A stretch of DNA of 64,000 nucleotides. Source: Earliella scabrosa (taxonomy: Eukaryota > Basidiomycota > Agaricomycetes > Polyporales > Polyporaceae). Both the position numbers and the translations under genes were made by a program. Numbering within the stretch: the first letter of the stretch is position 1; each line of letters opens with the position of its first letter. The stretch spans positions 3,162,001 to 3,226,000 of the forward strand of contig JABYQQ010000002.1 of NCBI GenBank assembly GCA_022605405.1, given 5' to 3'. Below are positions 45,641 through 56,398 of the stretch, one piece after another. The notes under the pieces were generated by a model. That model was not told the DNA's origin. It searched no databases and saw nothing but the letters and a program-made list of their open reading frames with translations.

Positions 45641-48600
45641 TCACCCGTTCGCGACCAGCGGGACATCCATGATGCCGGGCTCGGTCTCCGGTGTGAGCCT
45701 ACCCACTAAAACCTCCGGTTGAAGGATCGCTCGTGCGTCGGTGACTGCTGCAGGGGTCGGGCACTCCGTGGTGCTCACCCAGGTGTCGCGTACTAGCTCC
45801 GCGTCCAGGCGCCCCGTCTTCGCAAGGGCTTGGTCGGTCTTGAAGCGGTTGTGTATCGCACTGTGCCAGCGATTTATGGCTGCGGCGGCGGTCGGGGTTG
45901 CTTCGGGGGCCCCCTCTTTTCCAATTACCCACTCACAGCGCATTTTCCAGATAAGGTGGACCGTCTCGGTCGTGGCGATCAGCATTAGCCTCCGGAGCCC
46001 TTTCTTGGTGTTTTGGCCCGTAGTTGGGCGGGGCTGGATCTGGCTGCTGAGGGCGGTGGCCATAGATCGTTCCGGTGGGCTAGCTCCTGCCCTCCGAGCC
46101 AGGGCTCGGAGCAGCGCCCAAAGGGCACGCATCGCAGGCAGCTCGCAGCTCACTAGGATGTGCTCCAGGGATTCGGTGTCGCCACAGCGTGGGCAGACCG
46201 CCCGATGGTGCATCTGCGGGATGTGGGTCCAGTAGCTCCCGACCTTATGCGCGTCATGGAACGACTTCCACAGGAACTCGCTCGCCCGCCGGCTGACGTC
46301 CGGGGACCGCAGCCCAGTCCAGAGGAGTTCCCTCGCCCGTTCCATGGGTGTCTGGGGGGCTAGCGCCAGCCCAATCATACGTTCCGTGCCCATGCGCCGG
46401 AGCAGCGTTGCGGAAGGGGAGTTGATGCGCCGGTAAGCTTTCCTCTGCATCATTGCGCTAAGCTTCATCCCCGTTCTTAGCAGTCCCGGCGTCAGCGGAG
46501 ACGCCTGCCACGGCACCGCGTATTTATCCTCCGCTTCCAGCTCGGCCAGCTCATCCGCTCTGGCCAGCTTTTCCCCGTCGCCGTCTGCGGCATGCTGCAT
46601 GGTTGTGACCCCGCCCCGCCCTCGCAGCTTCGCTACAACGTCCCGGGCCGCAGCTACCATCGGCGACCCTGACCATCCTTCGTCTTCCATGGCCTCCACT
46701 CTGCTGCTTAGTAGCGAGACGAGCCGTTGGGATGGGCATAGGACATGCAGCGCCGCTGTTTGCGGCGCTGCTTCCACTGCTACTTCCAGGGCCCTCAGGA
46801 GCCCCTCCAGCGTTGAGGGCCCGGTCCGCACCGTCCTCACGACGGCATGCTCCACTGTGTCGTCAAAGATAGCCACGCAGGCGGTCCTCCATGGCTCATC
46901 GCGGTTGCCCTCCGGTGACCTCATCTTTATCGCTATGGCGACTTCTATCGGGCGGGGCGGGTCCACCGCCCGCGGCCGGGCGGCTGGGGTGATGGGGGCT
47001 GGAGAGTCGGTCTCAACACGGTCGTTTATGAAAGCCCGGAAGGCATTTGCGATAGGCAGCTCGTCTGTCATGATCGGGTCAAAGGTGCACCTGCCACCAC
47101 CGGCCAGGGCTGCACGGTTTGCGGCCGTTCTGCGCGGCGTGAGGGACAGCCCGTCTCCTGCTACCTCTGTCCCGGGCCGCCATAGCGGCACTAGCTTCTT
47201 AATGGCTTTGCTCGCCGCAGCGGCACACCGGGCGGGGTTATCGCACGCCCAACGTGCCCTGTCGGTCACGCAGTCAAAACAGCCACAGGCTGGGTTCGCT
47301 CTGTGTCTGCCGTCCATCCTCCATGTGCGTTCGGCGACGGTTCGGCAGTCGCCCACTGTCGCCACTCCATGCCGCTCTCTCAGGCAGTGGCTGGCCACGG
47401 TGTCAGCCACGTTCTTTCCCGGCCCCTCGCCCATGTGATGCCATATGGGCATGGCGCCCTTGAGGTTGGGCGACGGTTTCATGGTCACGAGGCCCACCCC
47501 GTACTTCTTCCCCGCCTGCACCATTCGCCTCAGGTCATTCGGTAGCCCCGCCGTCCTTCTCGTGCTAGCCTGCCAGCGTTGCAGGAAAGCATTGACTCTC
47601 GTGACCGGGTCCTTCGCTCTTGTGGATTTCGGGGCCGCCCGGGCCAGGAGTGCGTCGGCCACATACGCCCACTTCGGTCGGAGCGGGGACAGGTCGAGGT
47701 AGTCTTTTAGCCATAGGAGGTCGATCGCTTCGTTCCGGGCCTGAAGATTCAGCAGCCCCAGGCCCCCTTCTCGAACTGGGCGGTGCAGGACTGCTTGTGA
47801 CACTCGGGGGTGGGCGTCTCCCTTCCACATGAATCGCAGCACCATTTTCTGCAGCTCTTTGGTAATCTCGTCAGGCATGGTTTGCACTTTCGTGAGGTAC
47901 TGCGTCCGTCCACCGACCTCCATGTCCACGACCAGCTTCCTGCCCCGCATGGTCGGGCTCCTGCCATCCCACCGAGCCAAGTTCTCAGAGATTTTGTCGA
48001 GGATAGGCCGCCATGGCTGGGCGTTGTCTATGTTATTTCCGATCCACGCACCCAGCGATCTGATCGCAGTACCATCGGCCACCACTCTCACTCCGTCGGG
48101 GAGCTCGGCCGTCGCCGGACTGGCCGACAGGGACCGTCGGCTGACGACGCCCTCCCGGTAGCCAGGGTCTCCAATGGGGAGGACTTCGGTTTTCTCTAGG
48201 TTGAACTTCGCGCGCGACCCTCTGCACCACGTATCTAGGATTCGCTCTAGGGTCGCATAGTCATCGTGCTCGTTCAGGTACACGGTGGTGTCGTCAGCGA
48301 ACAGCGTCGCGATGACTCGCATGGTGGTCCCCGGTATGACTATCCCTTGCAGTTCTGAGCGACGGAGCGCGCATGCTAGCGGCTCGATCGCAATGTCGAA
48401 AAGGAGGCATGACATCGGGTCGCCCTGTCTCACACCCCTGGTGACCCGAAAGCGGCCGCTTTTGACTCCATTCACTATGACCGCACTATGCGCATCCTCG
48501 TACAGGGCCTGCACTGTGCGGATGAAAGACTCGGGGAAGTTCGCCTTCCGGAGCACCGCCCAGAGGTACTGGTGATCGATTTTGTCGTAGGCTTTTTCCT

Positions 48601-50461
48601 GATCGAGCGCCATGATCGCTCCGTTCAGCTGTTCTGCCTCTGCCAGGTCGATGATGAGCTTTGACAGCTTGGTCTGGGCATGTATCTTCCTCCCTGCAAT
48701 GAAACCGGCCTGGTCCTCATGCACGAGAAGGGGTGCGCAGAGCGCGAGGCGGTTAGCGAGGATTTTGGTCATGATTTTGTAGTCTGCGTTGAGAAGCGTG
48801 ATCGGGCGGTAGTTGCTGATGTCACGTTTGTCCTTCTTTTTGTAGATCGGGCATATCCAGCCCTCCGTGAAGGACGTCCCCTTCGAGACTCCGTTGAGCT
48901 CGATGTCATTGAACACCGTTCTGAGGAGATTGACGACATCGAAGGCTCGCAGCCCCCGGGCCACGTCTGCCCTGTACCGGGCGTGGCATTCCTGCCACAG
49001 CTCTACCGGCACCCCGTCCAGACCAGTCGCCTTGTTCTTCGCCGCATCAAGCAGTGCCATCTCGACCTCCTCCCTGGTAATTTTCTTTGCTAGCCCAGCT
49101 TTCTGCTGCGGCGGGAGCGTGCCGTCCATATGTTCTAGGGCCTTTCGGATCTGCTCATCCCGCAGTCCTGCGTCACGGGGCAGCGTCGGGTCAGCCTGGA
49201 CACCGTCGTAGTGCAGCTTCGCTATCTCAGCCATACGGCTCGTTTTGTTCGCGTATCGTGGTGGGGCCGACTCAGGCTCCTTCAACTCGAACATGACGTC
49301 CCTGGGCATGGGCTTCTTGCTTGATCTGGTCCAGTATCTGCTGAGTGTCTCTCCCTCGGCCCAGTCTTTTGCTTTAACCGCGGCCCTCTTCTGACCGAAT
49401 CTGCGTTCCTCCAGGTGTGCAAGCCTCCGCTGCAGCTTGGCCGCCTCCGCTACAAGGTCGGCCGCACCCCCGTCCTGCAGCAGCGCGTTTAGCTCGCCCT
49501 TCAGCCGGTCGATCCTTCGGTCGAGCTTGGGGATACAGCGCTTTGCCCAGTCTTTGGCCAACGCTTTTACTCCGTCCTTGAAAGCGCAGTACTGCTCCTG
49601 CAGCCCGACACCGCCCTCGGGGATGGCCTCGACGCTTTGCGCCAGCTTCCTCCCGGCTTCACACACTGCTCCTATGAAGTCCTTATTCTTCAGGAGTCCC
49701 GCTGGCACCGTCCATCGACCCTGCCCTATGAAGGGCACTCTGAAGTTCGCTAGCTCACAGACCGGCATCCTATGGTCGGTCGGCAGCCCTGGGTCGACGA
49801 TGTCCCATCCCATCGACCTCGTGACCAATGATTTACGGAGATATATGCGGTCTAGTCGCGATTGGCTCCCGGTAGCTTGCTGCAGGTACGTGTATGCTTT
49901 TAAGCTATCGTTCTTGTGTCGCCATCCGTCTACCAGCCCGAGCTTCGTCCGGAGCTGGGACAGCTCATCCGTGGCCGACGCATCGTCGTGCCGGCTGGGG
50001 AGCCGATCAATTGCATCCTCGACTAGGTTAAAGTCTCCTAGCATGATATCGCATTGCGAGCGGTTGTCGTTTCTGAGGTACTCCCAGAACCTTGCGTTGT
50101 TCGCGGAGTCGTTCGGAGCATACACAGCGAGGACTTCAATGCTCGCTCCTTCGCGCTGGCTTAGGGTCGCCTTGACCGCGCGCCCTGGGACCAATGTTGT
50201 ACAGGCAGTTGCTCCGTGCGTCAGGATACGCTTGTTGATCGCGATGGCCACTCCCCTGGCTCCGGTCGGGTTATCGGGGTCAGGGGAGCTCACTATCTCT
50301 AGTACGTCGCCAAAGAGTCTGCGCAGCGTCTCATGCCTCTCGTTTGTTAGGTGTGTCTCTTGGAGCGCCATGACCGCGATCCGGTTGTCTCGCATTAGCT
50401 GGTTTAGCATCAACCACTTGTCGCCTTCGGGCGGGCCTCCTATGGGTCCCCCTCCCCGCAT
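45641..50461 (-). CDS. LINE ORF2: endonuclease - reverse transcriptase - C-terminal zinc motif
   Basis: An intact 1,606-codon ORF. The apurinic-type endonuclease is at the N-terminus (MALQETHL, IMLGDFNLVEDAIDRLPS, SRLDRIYL, TDHRMPV). Reverse transcriptase is in the middle (NYRPITLLNADYKIMTKILA, HEDQAGFIAGRKIHAQ, IMALDQEKAYDKIDHQYL, RGVRQGDPMSCLLFDIAIEP, and the catalytic LFADDTTVYL). Around residues 1160-1260 a region (VAIAIKMRSP, CVAIFDDTVEHAVV, TLEGLLRALEVAVE) may be a diverged RNase H fold; I cannot confirm its catalytic residues. The tail has CPRCGDTESLEHILVSC. Intactness suggests the copy could still be active. Confidence 0.92.
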   Translation of the reverse strand: MRGGGPIGGPPEGDKWLMLNQLMRDNRIAVMALQETHLTNERHETLRRLFGDVLEIVSSPDPDNPTGARGVAIAINKRILTHGATACTTLVPGRAVKATLSQREGASIEVLAVYAPNDSANNARFWEYLRNDNRSQCDIMLGDFNLVEDAIDRLPSRHDDASATDELSQLRTKLGLVDGWRHKNDSLKAYTYLQQATGSQSRLDRIYLRKSLVTRSMGWDIVDPGLPTDHRMPVCELANFRVPFIGQGRWTVPAGLLKNKDFIGAVCEAGRKLAQSVEAIPEGGVGLQEQYCAFKDGVKALAKDWAKRCIPKLDRRIDRLKGELNALLQDGGAADLVAEAAKLQRRLAHLEERRFGQKRAAVKAKDWAEGETLSRYWTRSSKKPMPRDVMFELKEPESAPPRYANKTSRMAEIAKLHYDGVQADPTLPRDAGLRDEQIRKALEHMDGTLPPQQKAGLAKKITREEVEMALLDAAKNKATGLDGVPVELWQECHARYRADVARGLRAFDVVNLLRTVFNDIELNGVSKGTSFTEGWICPIYKKKDKRDISNYRPITLLNADYKIMTKILANRLALCAPLLVHEDQAGFIAGRKIHAQTKLSKLIIDLAEAEQLNGAIMALDQEKAYDKIDHQYLWAVLRKANFPESFIRTVQALYEDAHSAVIVNGVKSGRFRVTRGVRQGDPMSCLLFDIAIEPLACALRRSELQGIVIPGTTMRVIATLFADDTTVYLNEHDDYATLERILDTWCRGSRAKFNLEKTEVLPIGDPGYREGVVSRRSLSASPATAELPDGVRVVADGTAIRSLGAWIGNNIDNAQPWRPILDKISENLARWDGRSPTMRGRKLVVDMEVGGRTQYLTKVQTMPDEITKELQKMVLRFMWKGDAHPRVSQAVLHRPVREGGLGLLNLQARNEAIDLLWLKDYLDLSPLRPKWAYVADALLARAAPKSTRAKDPVTRVNAFLQRWQASTRRTAGLPNDLRRMVQAGKKYGVGLVTMKPSPNLKGAMPIWHHMGEGPGKNVADTVASHCLRERHGVATVGDCRTVAERTWRMDGRHRANPACGCFDCVTDRARWACDNPARCAAAASKAIKKLVPLWRPGTEVAGDGLSLTPRRTAANRAALAGGGRCTFDPIMTDELPIANAFRAFINDRVETDSPAPITPAARPRAVDPPRPIEVAIAIKMRSPEGNRDEPWRTACVAIFDDTVEHAVVRTVRTGPSTLEGLLRALEVAVEAAPQTAALHVLCPSQRLVSLLSSRVEAMEDEGWSGSPMVAAARDVVAKLRGRGGVTTMQHAADGDGEKLARADELAELEAEDKYAVPWQASPLTPGLLRTGMKLSAMMQRKAYRRINSPSATLLRRMGTERMIGLALAPQTPMERARELLWTGLRSPDVSRRASEFLWKSFHDAHKVGSYWTHIPQMHHRAVCPRCGDTESLEHILVSCELPAMRALWALLRALARRAGASPPERSMATALSSQIQPRPTTGQNTKKGLRRLMLIATTETVHLIWKMRCEWVIGKEGAPEATPTAAAAINRWHSAIHNRFKTDQALAKTGRLDAELVRDTWVSTTECPTPAAVTDARAILQPEVLVGRLTPETEPGIMDVPLVANG

Positions 50462-51177
50462 GTTTAGGGACGCGAACTTCAGCTTTGCCTTCGTGCGGGG
50501 CTTGCTCTTCTTTCTACTGTCATTTGCTGCCTGCGGGGCAGGGCCCGACCCCCCTTGGGGCCCGGCGCCGTCTTGCCCGCCAGTCTCGTCTTGAGGTTGT
50601 CCGCCGTCTCCGTAGTCACCAACGCCTTCCCCGGGTCCCTGGCCGACGGCGGGTGGTTCGGGCCCTCGGGCGTCGGTGACGCGCTCATGACCGTGGCAGG
50701 TGGTATGCGTCCGTGGGTAGTTAATAGTGGATTGGGTGGCAGCAGTTGGTGCGTTTCACCGCGCGCGACAACCATTACGCGCGGCTAGGCGGGAGTCCCT
50801 CCCGTCGGGGCGACTATGCTGCCGCCGGTGTCACGCTTCGGCGGCGAGCTTCAGCCTCTCGGCACGGCACGTCGAGGCCTAAATAGGCCGCCGTTGGGGC
50901 CCGGTGCGGGCGTGCGGCCCCCGCGCTTTACCTTCCTGCGCCCTGGGGCCAGTGTATGGGGCAGGCGCGGGACTGGCCTTGCTCCAGCATCGCCAGCGTG
51001 ATGGCTCCGCCTTCGTTGCAACTCAAGATGCGTGTGTGCGCATCGGTCACGCGTGGGTCGCGCAAGGGTTGTAGCGGGACAAGGGTTTCTTGCCACAGCT
51101 CGTACTTCGCTAAGTCTACATTGATCGCGGTCGTGATATCTAAGAGAAGCTAGGCCTAGGCCTTCGTCCGTGTCCTA

Positions 51178-52854
51178 TCAGAAGCCTCCGTACGCGAACT
51201 CGTTCTCATCGCCGCCACGGAACGGCGTCCCATCCTCGTCCGCGTTATCGTAGCGCTTGGGGCCCACCCAGTCCTTGCCTCTCGTCTGCGGGCGGTTCCC
51301 TCCTCGTTGCGACCAGTCGCGGCGGTCGTAGGAGCTGGAGGGTCCCGCGGCGCGGAATTGATTGTCGTATCCAGCGCGCGAGTCCCGGCCCGGGTTTCGC
51401 TCCGTCCAGTCCCTGCTTCGTCCTTGGGTTCCGCCCTGCATCCTGCCCTCCTTCCTCTTCGCCGGGGGGCGGGGGCGGTTCCATCCATTGAGTTCTGGGA
51501 ACGGGCACTGGGAGAAGGCATGGTCCGCCGCTTGACATCCCCCGCAGAGGACCGGAGGGCAGATGTGCGGCTTGAGTCCTTCGTCGTCGTCGCCGAAATC
51601 GATCAGGCTGACCGCCCGACGCCATTCACGCCACTGCGCGATGTCGCTCGTCGGGGATAGGCAGTAGACGTTCGCTATGATCGCACCGGAGCTGGGGAGC
51701 CGGAAAACCGTGACACGTCCGGTCTGGGCGATCCTCGTCACTTCGTCTTCGAGTGCTTTGCCGCAGAGCGCCGCCGCCTCCGCGAGGTACGGGGCCGTGG
51801 CGTTGTAGAACTCTTCTGTGAAGAAAGCTGCCTTGACCGTGTCCCGGACCTCAGCCAGAACCGTTCGCCCGTGCCCGCCTAGTGCGAAGAGGAAGGTTGG
51901 GAAGCGCTGCGTGAGCGGGAGGGCGCGGAAGGTCAGTCGCGGGGTCGAGAAGTATGGGGATCGCGCCCGATCGCCCAGGAGGAAGCGGACCGTGTCCTCC
52001 GGCAGTCCCTTCGCGCACCAGACCGTCGGGACCCGGTCGCCCGCAGCTCGGGGATGGTTTCGGCCCCCGGTCGCCTCGAGCCTGGGCTTTGCAAGTTTCG
52101 GTGAAAGCACGTCGGGCGTGTCCGGGAGCCCGGCGACCTCGCGGAGCACGTCTGCAATGAGCAGCGCCATAGCGTCGGCCTTCTCTTTGTTGGGGACTGC
52201 GCTGTTGAAGGGCTCGATGAAGAGCGTGGTGCTGCGGTCGTACCCGGTCCACTTCTTTACGCGCTCCTTATCCATTCCGAAAAACATCGCCAACGGATCA
52301 TCTCGCTCGATTGGGATGTGCTTGTCGATGCGCGTCCAGTATGTCGTCGCCCACGGGCGGGTCTCCTGGTTCGGCGGGAGACGCCGCTCGACTGGTCCTA
52401 CTGGAGCGGTGTAGCTAGTCGCCGCTGGGGAACGTCCACGCCTGGCTTCGGGCGCGCCCGCGCTGGGCTGCGGGGCCGCGACATCCTCAGGCTGGCCTCC
52501 CAGGAGCTCCTCGAAGCCCCGTCCCTCGCTGACAAGGACGTCCGGTGAGTCGCGGTCCTCTTGACCAGGCTTCCAGGTCCCCGCCGGCTCCGGGGCTCGC
52601 GTCGCCCTCTCCGCCCACATCTTACCCGCGGGCGTTGGCGCCGGGGCTGTCGGCGCTAGGGGGGCTCGCGCGGGCTGCTTCCCTTCGCGGACAGCGACGC
52701 GGGCGGCGTGTGAGCCGCTCGAGTGCGGGGCGTTGCTGTTTGGGTCGGGCTGGGGTTCCACGAGCACGTATCCTGTGGGCGGTTTCCTTCGGGACTGGTC
52801 GCGGGCGGGAGCGCGGCGGGGGGCGTGCGGGGCGCTCCTTTTTGGGTCATTCAC
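51178..52854 (-). CDS. LINE ORF1-like nucleic-acid-binding protein with zinc knuckle
   Basis: 558 codons, Pro/Arg-rich at the N-terminus, with a structured middle (WTRIDKHIPIERDDPLAMFF, FPTFLFALGGHGRTVLAEV) and one zinc knuckle CGGCQAADHAFSQC (CX2CX4HX4C) near residue 450, then a basic Arg/Gly/Asp tail. Such ORF1 proteins coat LINE RNA. The frame opens with GTG, with no ATG until about residue 79, and it overlaps the stop of the preceding ORF by a few bases, so it may be reached by frameshifting or reinitiation from that ORF. Confidence 0.7.
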   Translation of the reverse strand: MNDPKRSAPHAPRRAPARDQSRRKPPTGYVLVEPQPDPNSNAPHSSGSHAARVAVREGKQPARAPLAPTAPAPTPAGKMWAERATRAPEPAGTWKPGQEDRDSPDVLVSEGRGFEELLGGQPEDVAAPQPSAGAPEARRGRSPAATSYTAPVGPVERRLPPNQETRPWATTYWTRIDKHIPIERDDPLAMFFGMDKERVKKWTGYDRSTTLFIEPFNSAVPNKEKADAMALLIADVLREVAGLPDTPDVLSPKLAKPRLEATGGRNHPRAAGDRVPTVWCAKGLPEDTVRFLLGDRARSPYFSTPRLTFRALPLTQRFPTFLFALGGHGRTVLAEVRDTVKAAFFTEEFYNATAPYLAEAAALCGKALEDEVTRIAQTGRVTVFRLPSSGAIIANVYCLSPTSDIAQWREWRRAVSLIDFGDDDEGLKPHICPPVLCGGCQAADHAFSQCPFPELNGWNRPRPPAKRKEGRMQGGTQGRSRDWTERNPGRDSRAGYDNQFRAAGPSSSYDRRDWSQRGGNRPQTRGKDWVGPKRYDNADEDGTPFRGGDENEFAYGGF

Positions 52855-53669
52855 GCGGATCCAGCCTCCCTCATCGTCCCCATCGCCGTCGTCCTCGTCC
52901 CCCCGTGTGCGCTCAGGTCCTGGGGGCGGGCCGCTCCTTGCTCCGCCCGGAGCTGCTCTGCGAGCCTCGCTTGATCTGCAAGCCAGGCGCGGATGATTGC
53001 CTCCCTCCTCCGTCCCTGCGCCGCGTCGTCCTCCTCGAGTTCTCCGAGGGTTGATTCTCGGAGCTCCATTGGCGCGGGGCCGGGGGGCGGCTGGGGGTCG
53101 ACGTCCATGTCATCGTCGTTCGGAGCGTTGCGTGGGGGGGCTGGGCTGAGGTGGGCCGGCTCCGGGTCTGGGTCCCCGACGTCCGGGACGTGGCTCCGGG
53201 GAGGCACCGCAGCCACGGGCGCCTTGCCGATTGCGTTCGTGCTGTCATGATCGGTTCCGCGGGGCTTGTCCGGTGAAGCCGCGGCAGCGGTCGATCCCGG
53301 TTCTGGCGCCCGCGGCTTCTGGGCGCCTTGGGGTTCGGGCAGTTCGGGTTTGGGCTCGGTCGGAGGCGCGGCCGGGGTATGGGCGGGGGGCACCCCGATC
53401 GCCGCCTTGTATCGCGCGTAGTCGTCCAGAACAAACCCCAGGGTCGTCCCGGGTTCGTAGTAGCGGAGGTCTGCGAACTCGGCCAGCCCGCTAGACATGG
53501 ACATGTGTTCCGTCCACAGGTCGTTCAGGCTCGGGGGAGCCTTGGGCGAGTCGGAGGGCGTGGTCGGCGAGCGCACACGTTTCGTGCCCCGTGGTGCCGT
53601 CAGATCGTCCTGCGTCTTCGCCCAGCAGCTGTTGTAAGATTGATATATCACGTACTGGATCTTTGCCAC
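52851..53669 (-). CDS. LINE upstream ORF, disordered gag-like protein
   Basis: 272 codons from a GTG just inside the left end of the palindrome (the first ATG is at about residue 55, MSMSSGLAEFADL). Pro/Ala/Asp-rich, ending with a helical Arg/Gln-rich segment (AIIRAWLADQARLAEQLRAE). The start region (YVIYQSYNSCWAK) resembles in-frame sequence just inside the other end of the palindrome (YVIYHCYTSWCFA on the plus strand). The stop overlaps the next ORF, suggesting one ORF1 unit split in two. Confidence 0.5.
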   Translation of the reverse strand: MAKIQYVIYQSYNSCWAKTQDDLTAPRGTKRVRSPTTPSDSPKAPPSLNDLWTEHMSMSSGLAEFADLRYYEPGTTLGFVLDDYARYKAAIGVPPAHTPAAPPTEPKPELPEPQGAQKPRAPEPGSTAAAASPDKPRGTDHDSTNAIGKAPVAAVPPRSHVPDVGDPDPEPAHLSPAPPRNAPNDDDMDVDPQPPPGPAPMELRESTLGELEEDDAAQGRRREAIIRAWLADQARLAEQLRAEQGAARPQDLSAHGGTRTTAMGTMREAGSA

Positions 53670-54160
53670 GACTGTTTTACATCAGGAGCTGGAAGGTGTT
53701 GTGATGTATCACAAACACCTGGCCAAGCTGTGGTGGCTGTAGCCAGGCCCACCTAATTAGGCAGGTAGCCATCAGGACAGCTGATATCAGCAAACTGATA
53801 AGCCCTGTTGTCTTATCTCTGCAGATAGCTGCTTGATCTCATCTATTGCCATCAATCCCAGCCTCTCGCGCCCGGCGCTTATTTAGCGCGCCCTTCCCGC
53901 GCCCTCCCCATCCTAATTAGGCAACCTCTCCCCTTGGCTCTGCACTGGCCTGCTTCTACCTCCTCTAGCTTACTCAATACTCGTCCGTTTCCTCTCGTTT
54001 AACCTGCGCTGGACTCGTGGATACTGCGGCTACCGTACAGTATAAACGCGCTGCCGATTGGTGAGCTATCGATAGCTCCACATTGCTCACTGATGGGCGC
54101 ACTTTGCAGGTAGTCCATGGGCCACAGCACACCACACACCGCTCGCAGTAGTACGCGTAA

Positions 54161-54203
54161 GGGCTCGTTAGAAAGCGGCAGAACGCAGCTTTCTAACGAG
54201 CCC
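54161..54203. repeat. perfect 16-bp hairpin in the left arm
   Basis: GGGCTCGTTAGAAAGC (54161-54176) pairs exactly with GCTTTCTAACGAGCCC (54188-54203) around an 11-nt loop. The right arm holds the same structure at 55646-55688. Confidence 0.8.
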
Positions 54204-54585
54204 ACATGCGTAAGAATCCGACCGGTGGATCTCCAGGCACACCCATCCTGTCCTGCTGCTCCAGTGCAGGGGGTCCTACCACCCAGATCTCGCTTATATA
54301 GCGGCCGTTTACTACGCCGCTTCAATAGAGCATGTATTGAATGTATTGGATAATGCTGTACAGCCCCGATTTGTTTGGAAATGGCGGGATGAAATTAGGC
54401 AATGCGATCAGTATCTCAGCCACAGCACCACTCCATGCCTGATAGCGTAGCAACCACTCACCGGAAATTTACGCAAGCTATACCGTCTGAAAGCCACAAT
54501 TATGACCTTTCTGACGGTACCACAAACGTACCAATCCGCCGACTGGAACCTACGATATGGCCACCCTCTCCTGCTCCCTCCTTCC

Positions 54586-55271
54586 TGGAGATAAACCTTG
54601 CATAACCTTGTCATCCCACCATGAAATACTTCCTCTTTTTTATGCTTGATAGAAAACATGGCATTACATCTATTGGTATTGTCGCTTTCCTTATCAATGG
54701 ATGTTCCCAGAAATGGTAACCTTATCAATAACCACAAGTTGCCCCTTTCTGACACCAGATCTGTACACTTTATTCCACTCAATTGTGAGCCATATGAATC
54801 TATATGCGAAGAACAATAGAATGCAGCAGAAATCATGAAATTCCGTCATGTATTGGAGGAGATATGCTGCAGTGACACTTGAAGACACTCGGGAGACGCT
54901 GCAGTGCACAGCGTCTTACTGTAGCGTCTCACAGCGTCTCACTTGTGTGGCAGTGTCATACTAGAATACACCTCCTACACACTGTTTTGCTGATATCTCA
55001 GTCAGTTCGTATTGGTTTGACCTCGTTTCTTTTGCATGCGGTAGGGTACATGAACTCCTATATGATGTAATAAAAAGTGAACCCATTGGATACCCCCAGA
55101 CTGTGTGGCTAGGACGACTCCATGTACAGCTGATAGAGTTTTCTGGGCCGGGGTTTGCATGCGATAGCGGAATTGATATGGAGGTTGTATTTGCATGTGG
55201 CTTACGCATGCAGCGCAAAAGACATGAAAAGATTTGGTCCAAAGCAGCATGAGATATACCAGTTTTACTGA
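54586..55271. other. palindrome spacer with a small foldback
   Basis: No ORF with recognisable content. About 54870-54965 has repeated AGCGTCTCAC words and imperfect inverted ends (GTGACACTTG...GCAGTGTCAT), which looks like a short foldback element. Confidence 0.4.
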
Positions 55272-56398
55272 GAGGAGGGAGGAAGCAGGAGAGGATAGCC
55301 ATATCGTAGGTGCCAGTCGGCGGATTGGTACGTTTGTGGTACCGTCAGAAAGGTCATAATTGTGGCTTTCAGACGGTATAGCTTGCGTAAATTTCCGGTG
55401 AGTGGTTGCTACGCTATCAGGCATGGAGTGGTGCTGTGGCTGAGATACTGATCGCATTGCCTAATTTCATCCCGCCATTTCCAAACAAATCGGGGCTGTA
55501 CAGCATTATCCAATACATTTAATACATGCTCTATTGAAGCGGCGTAGTAAACGGCCGCTATATAAGCGAGATCTGGGTGGTAGGACCCCCTGCACTGGAG
55601 CAGCAGGACAGGATGGGTGTGCCTGGAGATCCACCGGTCGGATTCTTACGCATGTGGGCTCGTTAGAAAGCTGCGTTCTGCCGCTTTCTAACGAGCCCTT
55701 ACGCGTACTACTGCGAGCGGTGTGTGGTGTGCTGTGGCCCATGGACTACCTGCAAAGTGCGCCCATCAGTGAGCAATGTGGAGCTATCGATAGCTCACCA
55801 ATCGGCAGCGCGTTTATACTGTACGGTAGCCGCAGTATCCACGAGTCCAGCGCAGGTTAAACGAGAGGAAACGGACGAGTATTGAGTAAGCTAGAGGAGG
55901 TAGAAGCAGGCCAGTGCAGAGCCAAGGGGAGAGGTTGCCTAATTAGGATGGGGAGGGCGCGGGAAGGGCGCGCTAAATAAGCGCCGGGCGCGAGAGGCTG
56001 GGATTGATGGCAATAGATGAGATCAAGCAGCTATCTGCAGAGATAAGACAACAGGGCTTATCAGTTTGCTGATATCAGCTGTCCTGATGGCTACCTGCCT
56101 AATTAGGTGGGCCTGGCTACAGCCACCACAGCTTGGCCAGGTGTTTGTGATACATCACAACACCTTCCAGCTCCTGATGTAAAACAGTCGTGACAAAGGT
56201 CCGGTATGTGATATATCATTGTTACACAAGCTGGTGCTTCGCCGTGGCCGCGCCCTGGCCGCCTTGGGCTGGGGTGGCTGGGATAGGGGAGGGCGTCACG
56301 GTGGCGTCCTTCGGGCCAGGGGGAAGCAGCGGGAGCGCGGGCTTCTCAGGCTTTGCGACCGGTCCTTGGCGAGCGTTGGTCTGCGTCGCCTGCTATGG

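Larger units (their letters stand above)
53641..56218. repeat. 2.58-kb near-perfect palindrome (inverted repeat)
   Basis: Left arm 53641 to about 54585 and right arm about 55272 to 56218 are inverted copies, nearly identical except for the outer 40 bp, with a spacer of about 690 bp. Both outer ends are TGATATATCA. Each arm holds a TATA-like TTATATAGCGGC, several CCTAATTAGG sites, and a 16-bp perfect hairpin. No transposase-like ORF was recognised; frames at 53999-54325 and 55534-55860 are simply mirror copies of each other. Confidence 0.85.

Noticed and set aside
49437..50594. 385-codon plus-strand ORF opposite LINE ORF2
   Set aside because: Shadow of the endonuclease domain, whose catalytic motifs are on the minus strand.
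53999..55860. Mirror-image 108-codon ORFs in the palindrome arms as real genes
   Set aside because: They are identical only because the arms are inverted copies, and they cover the hairpin and promoter-like sequence.
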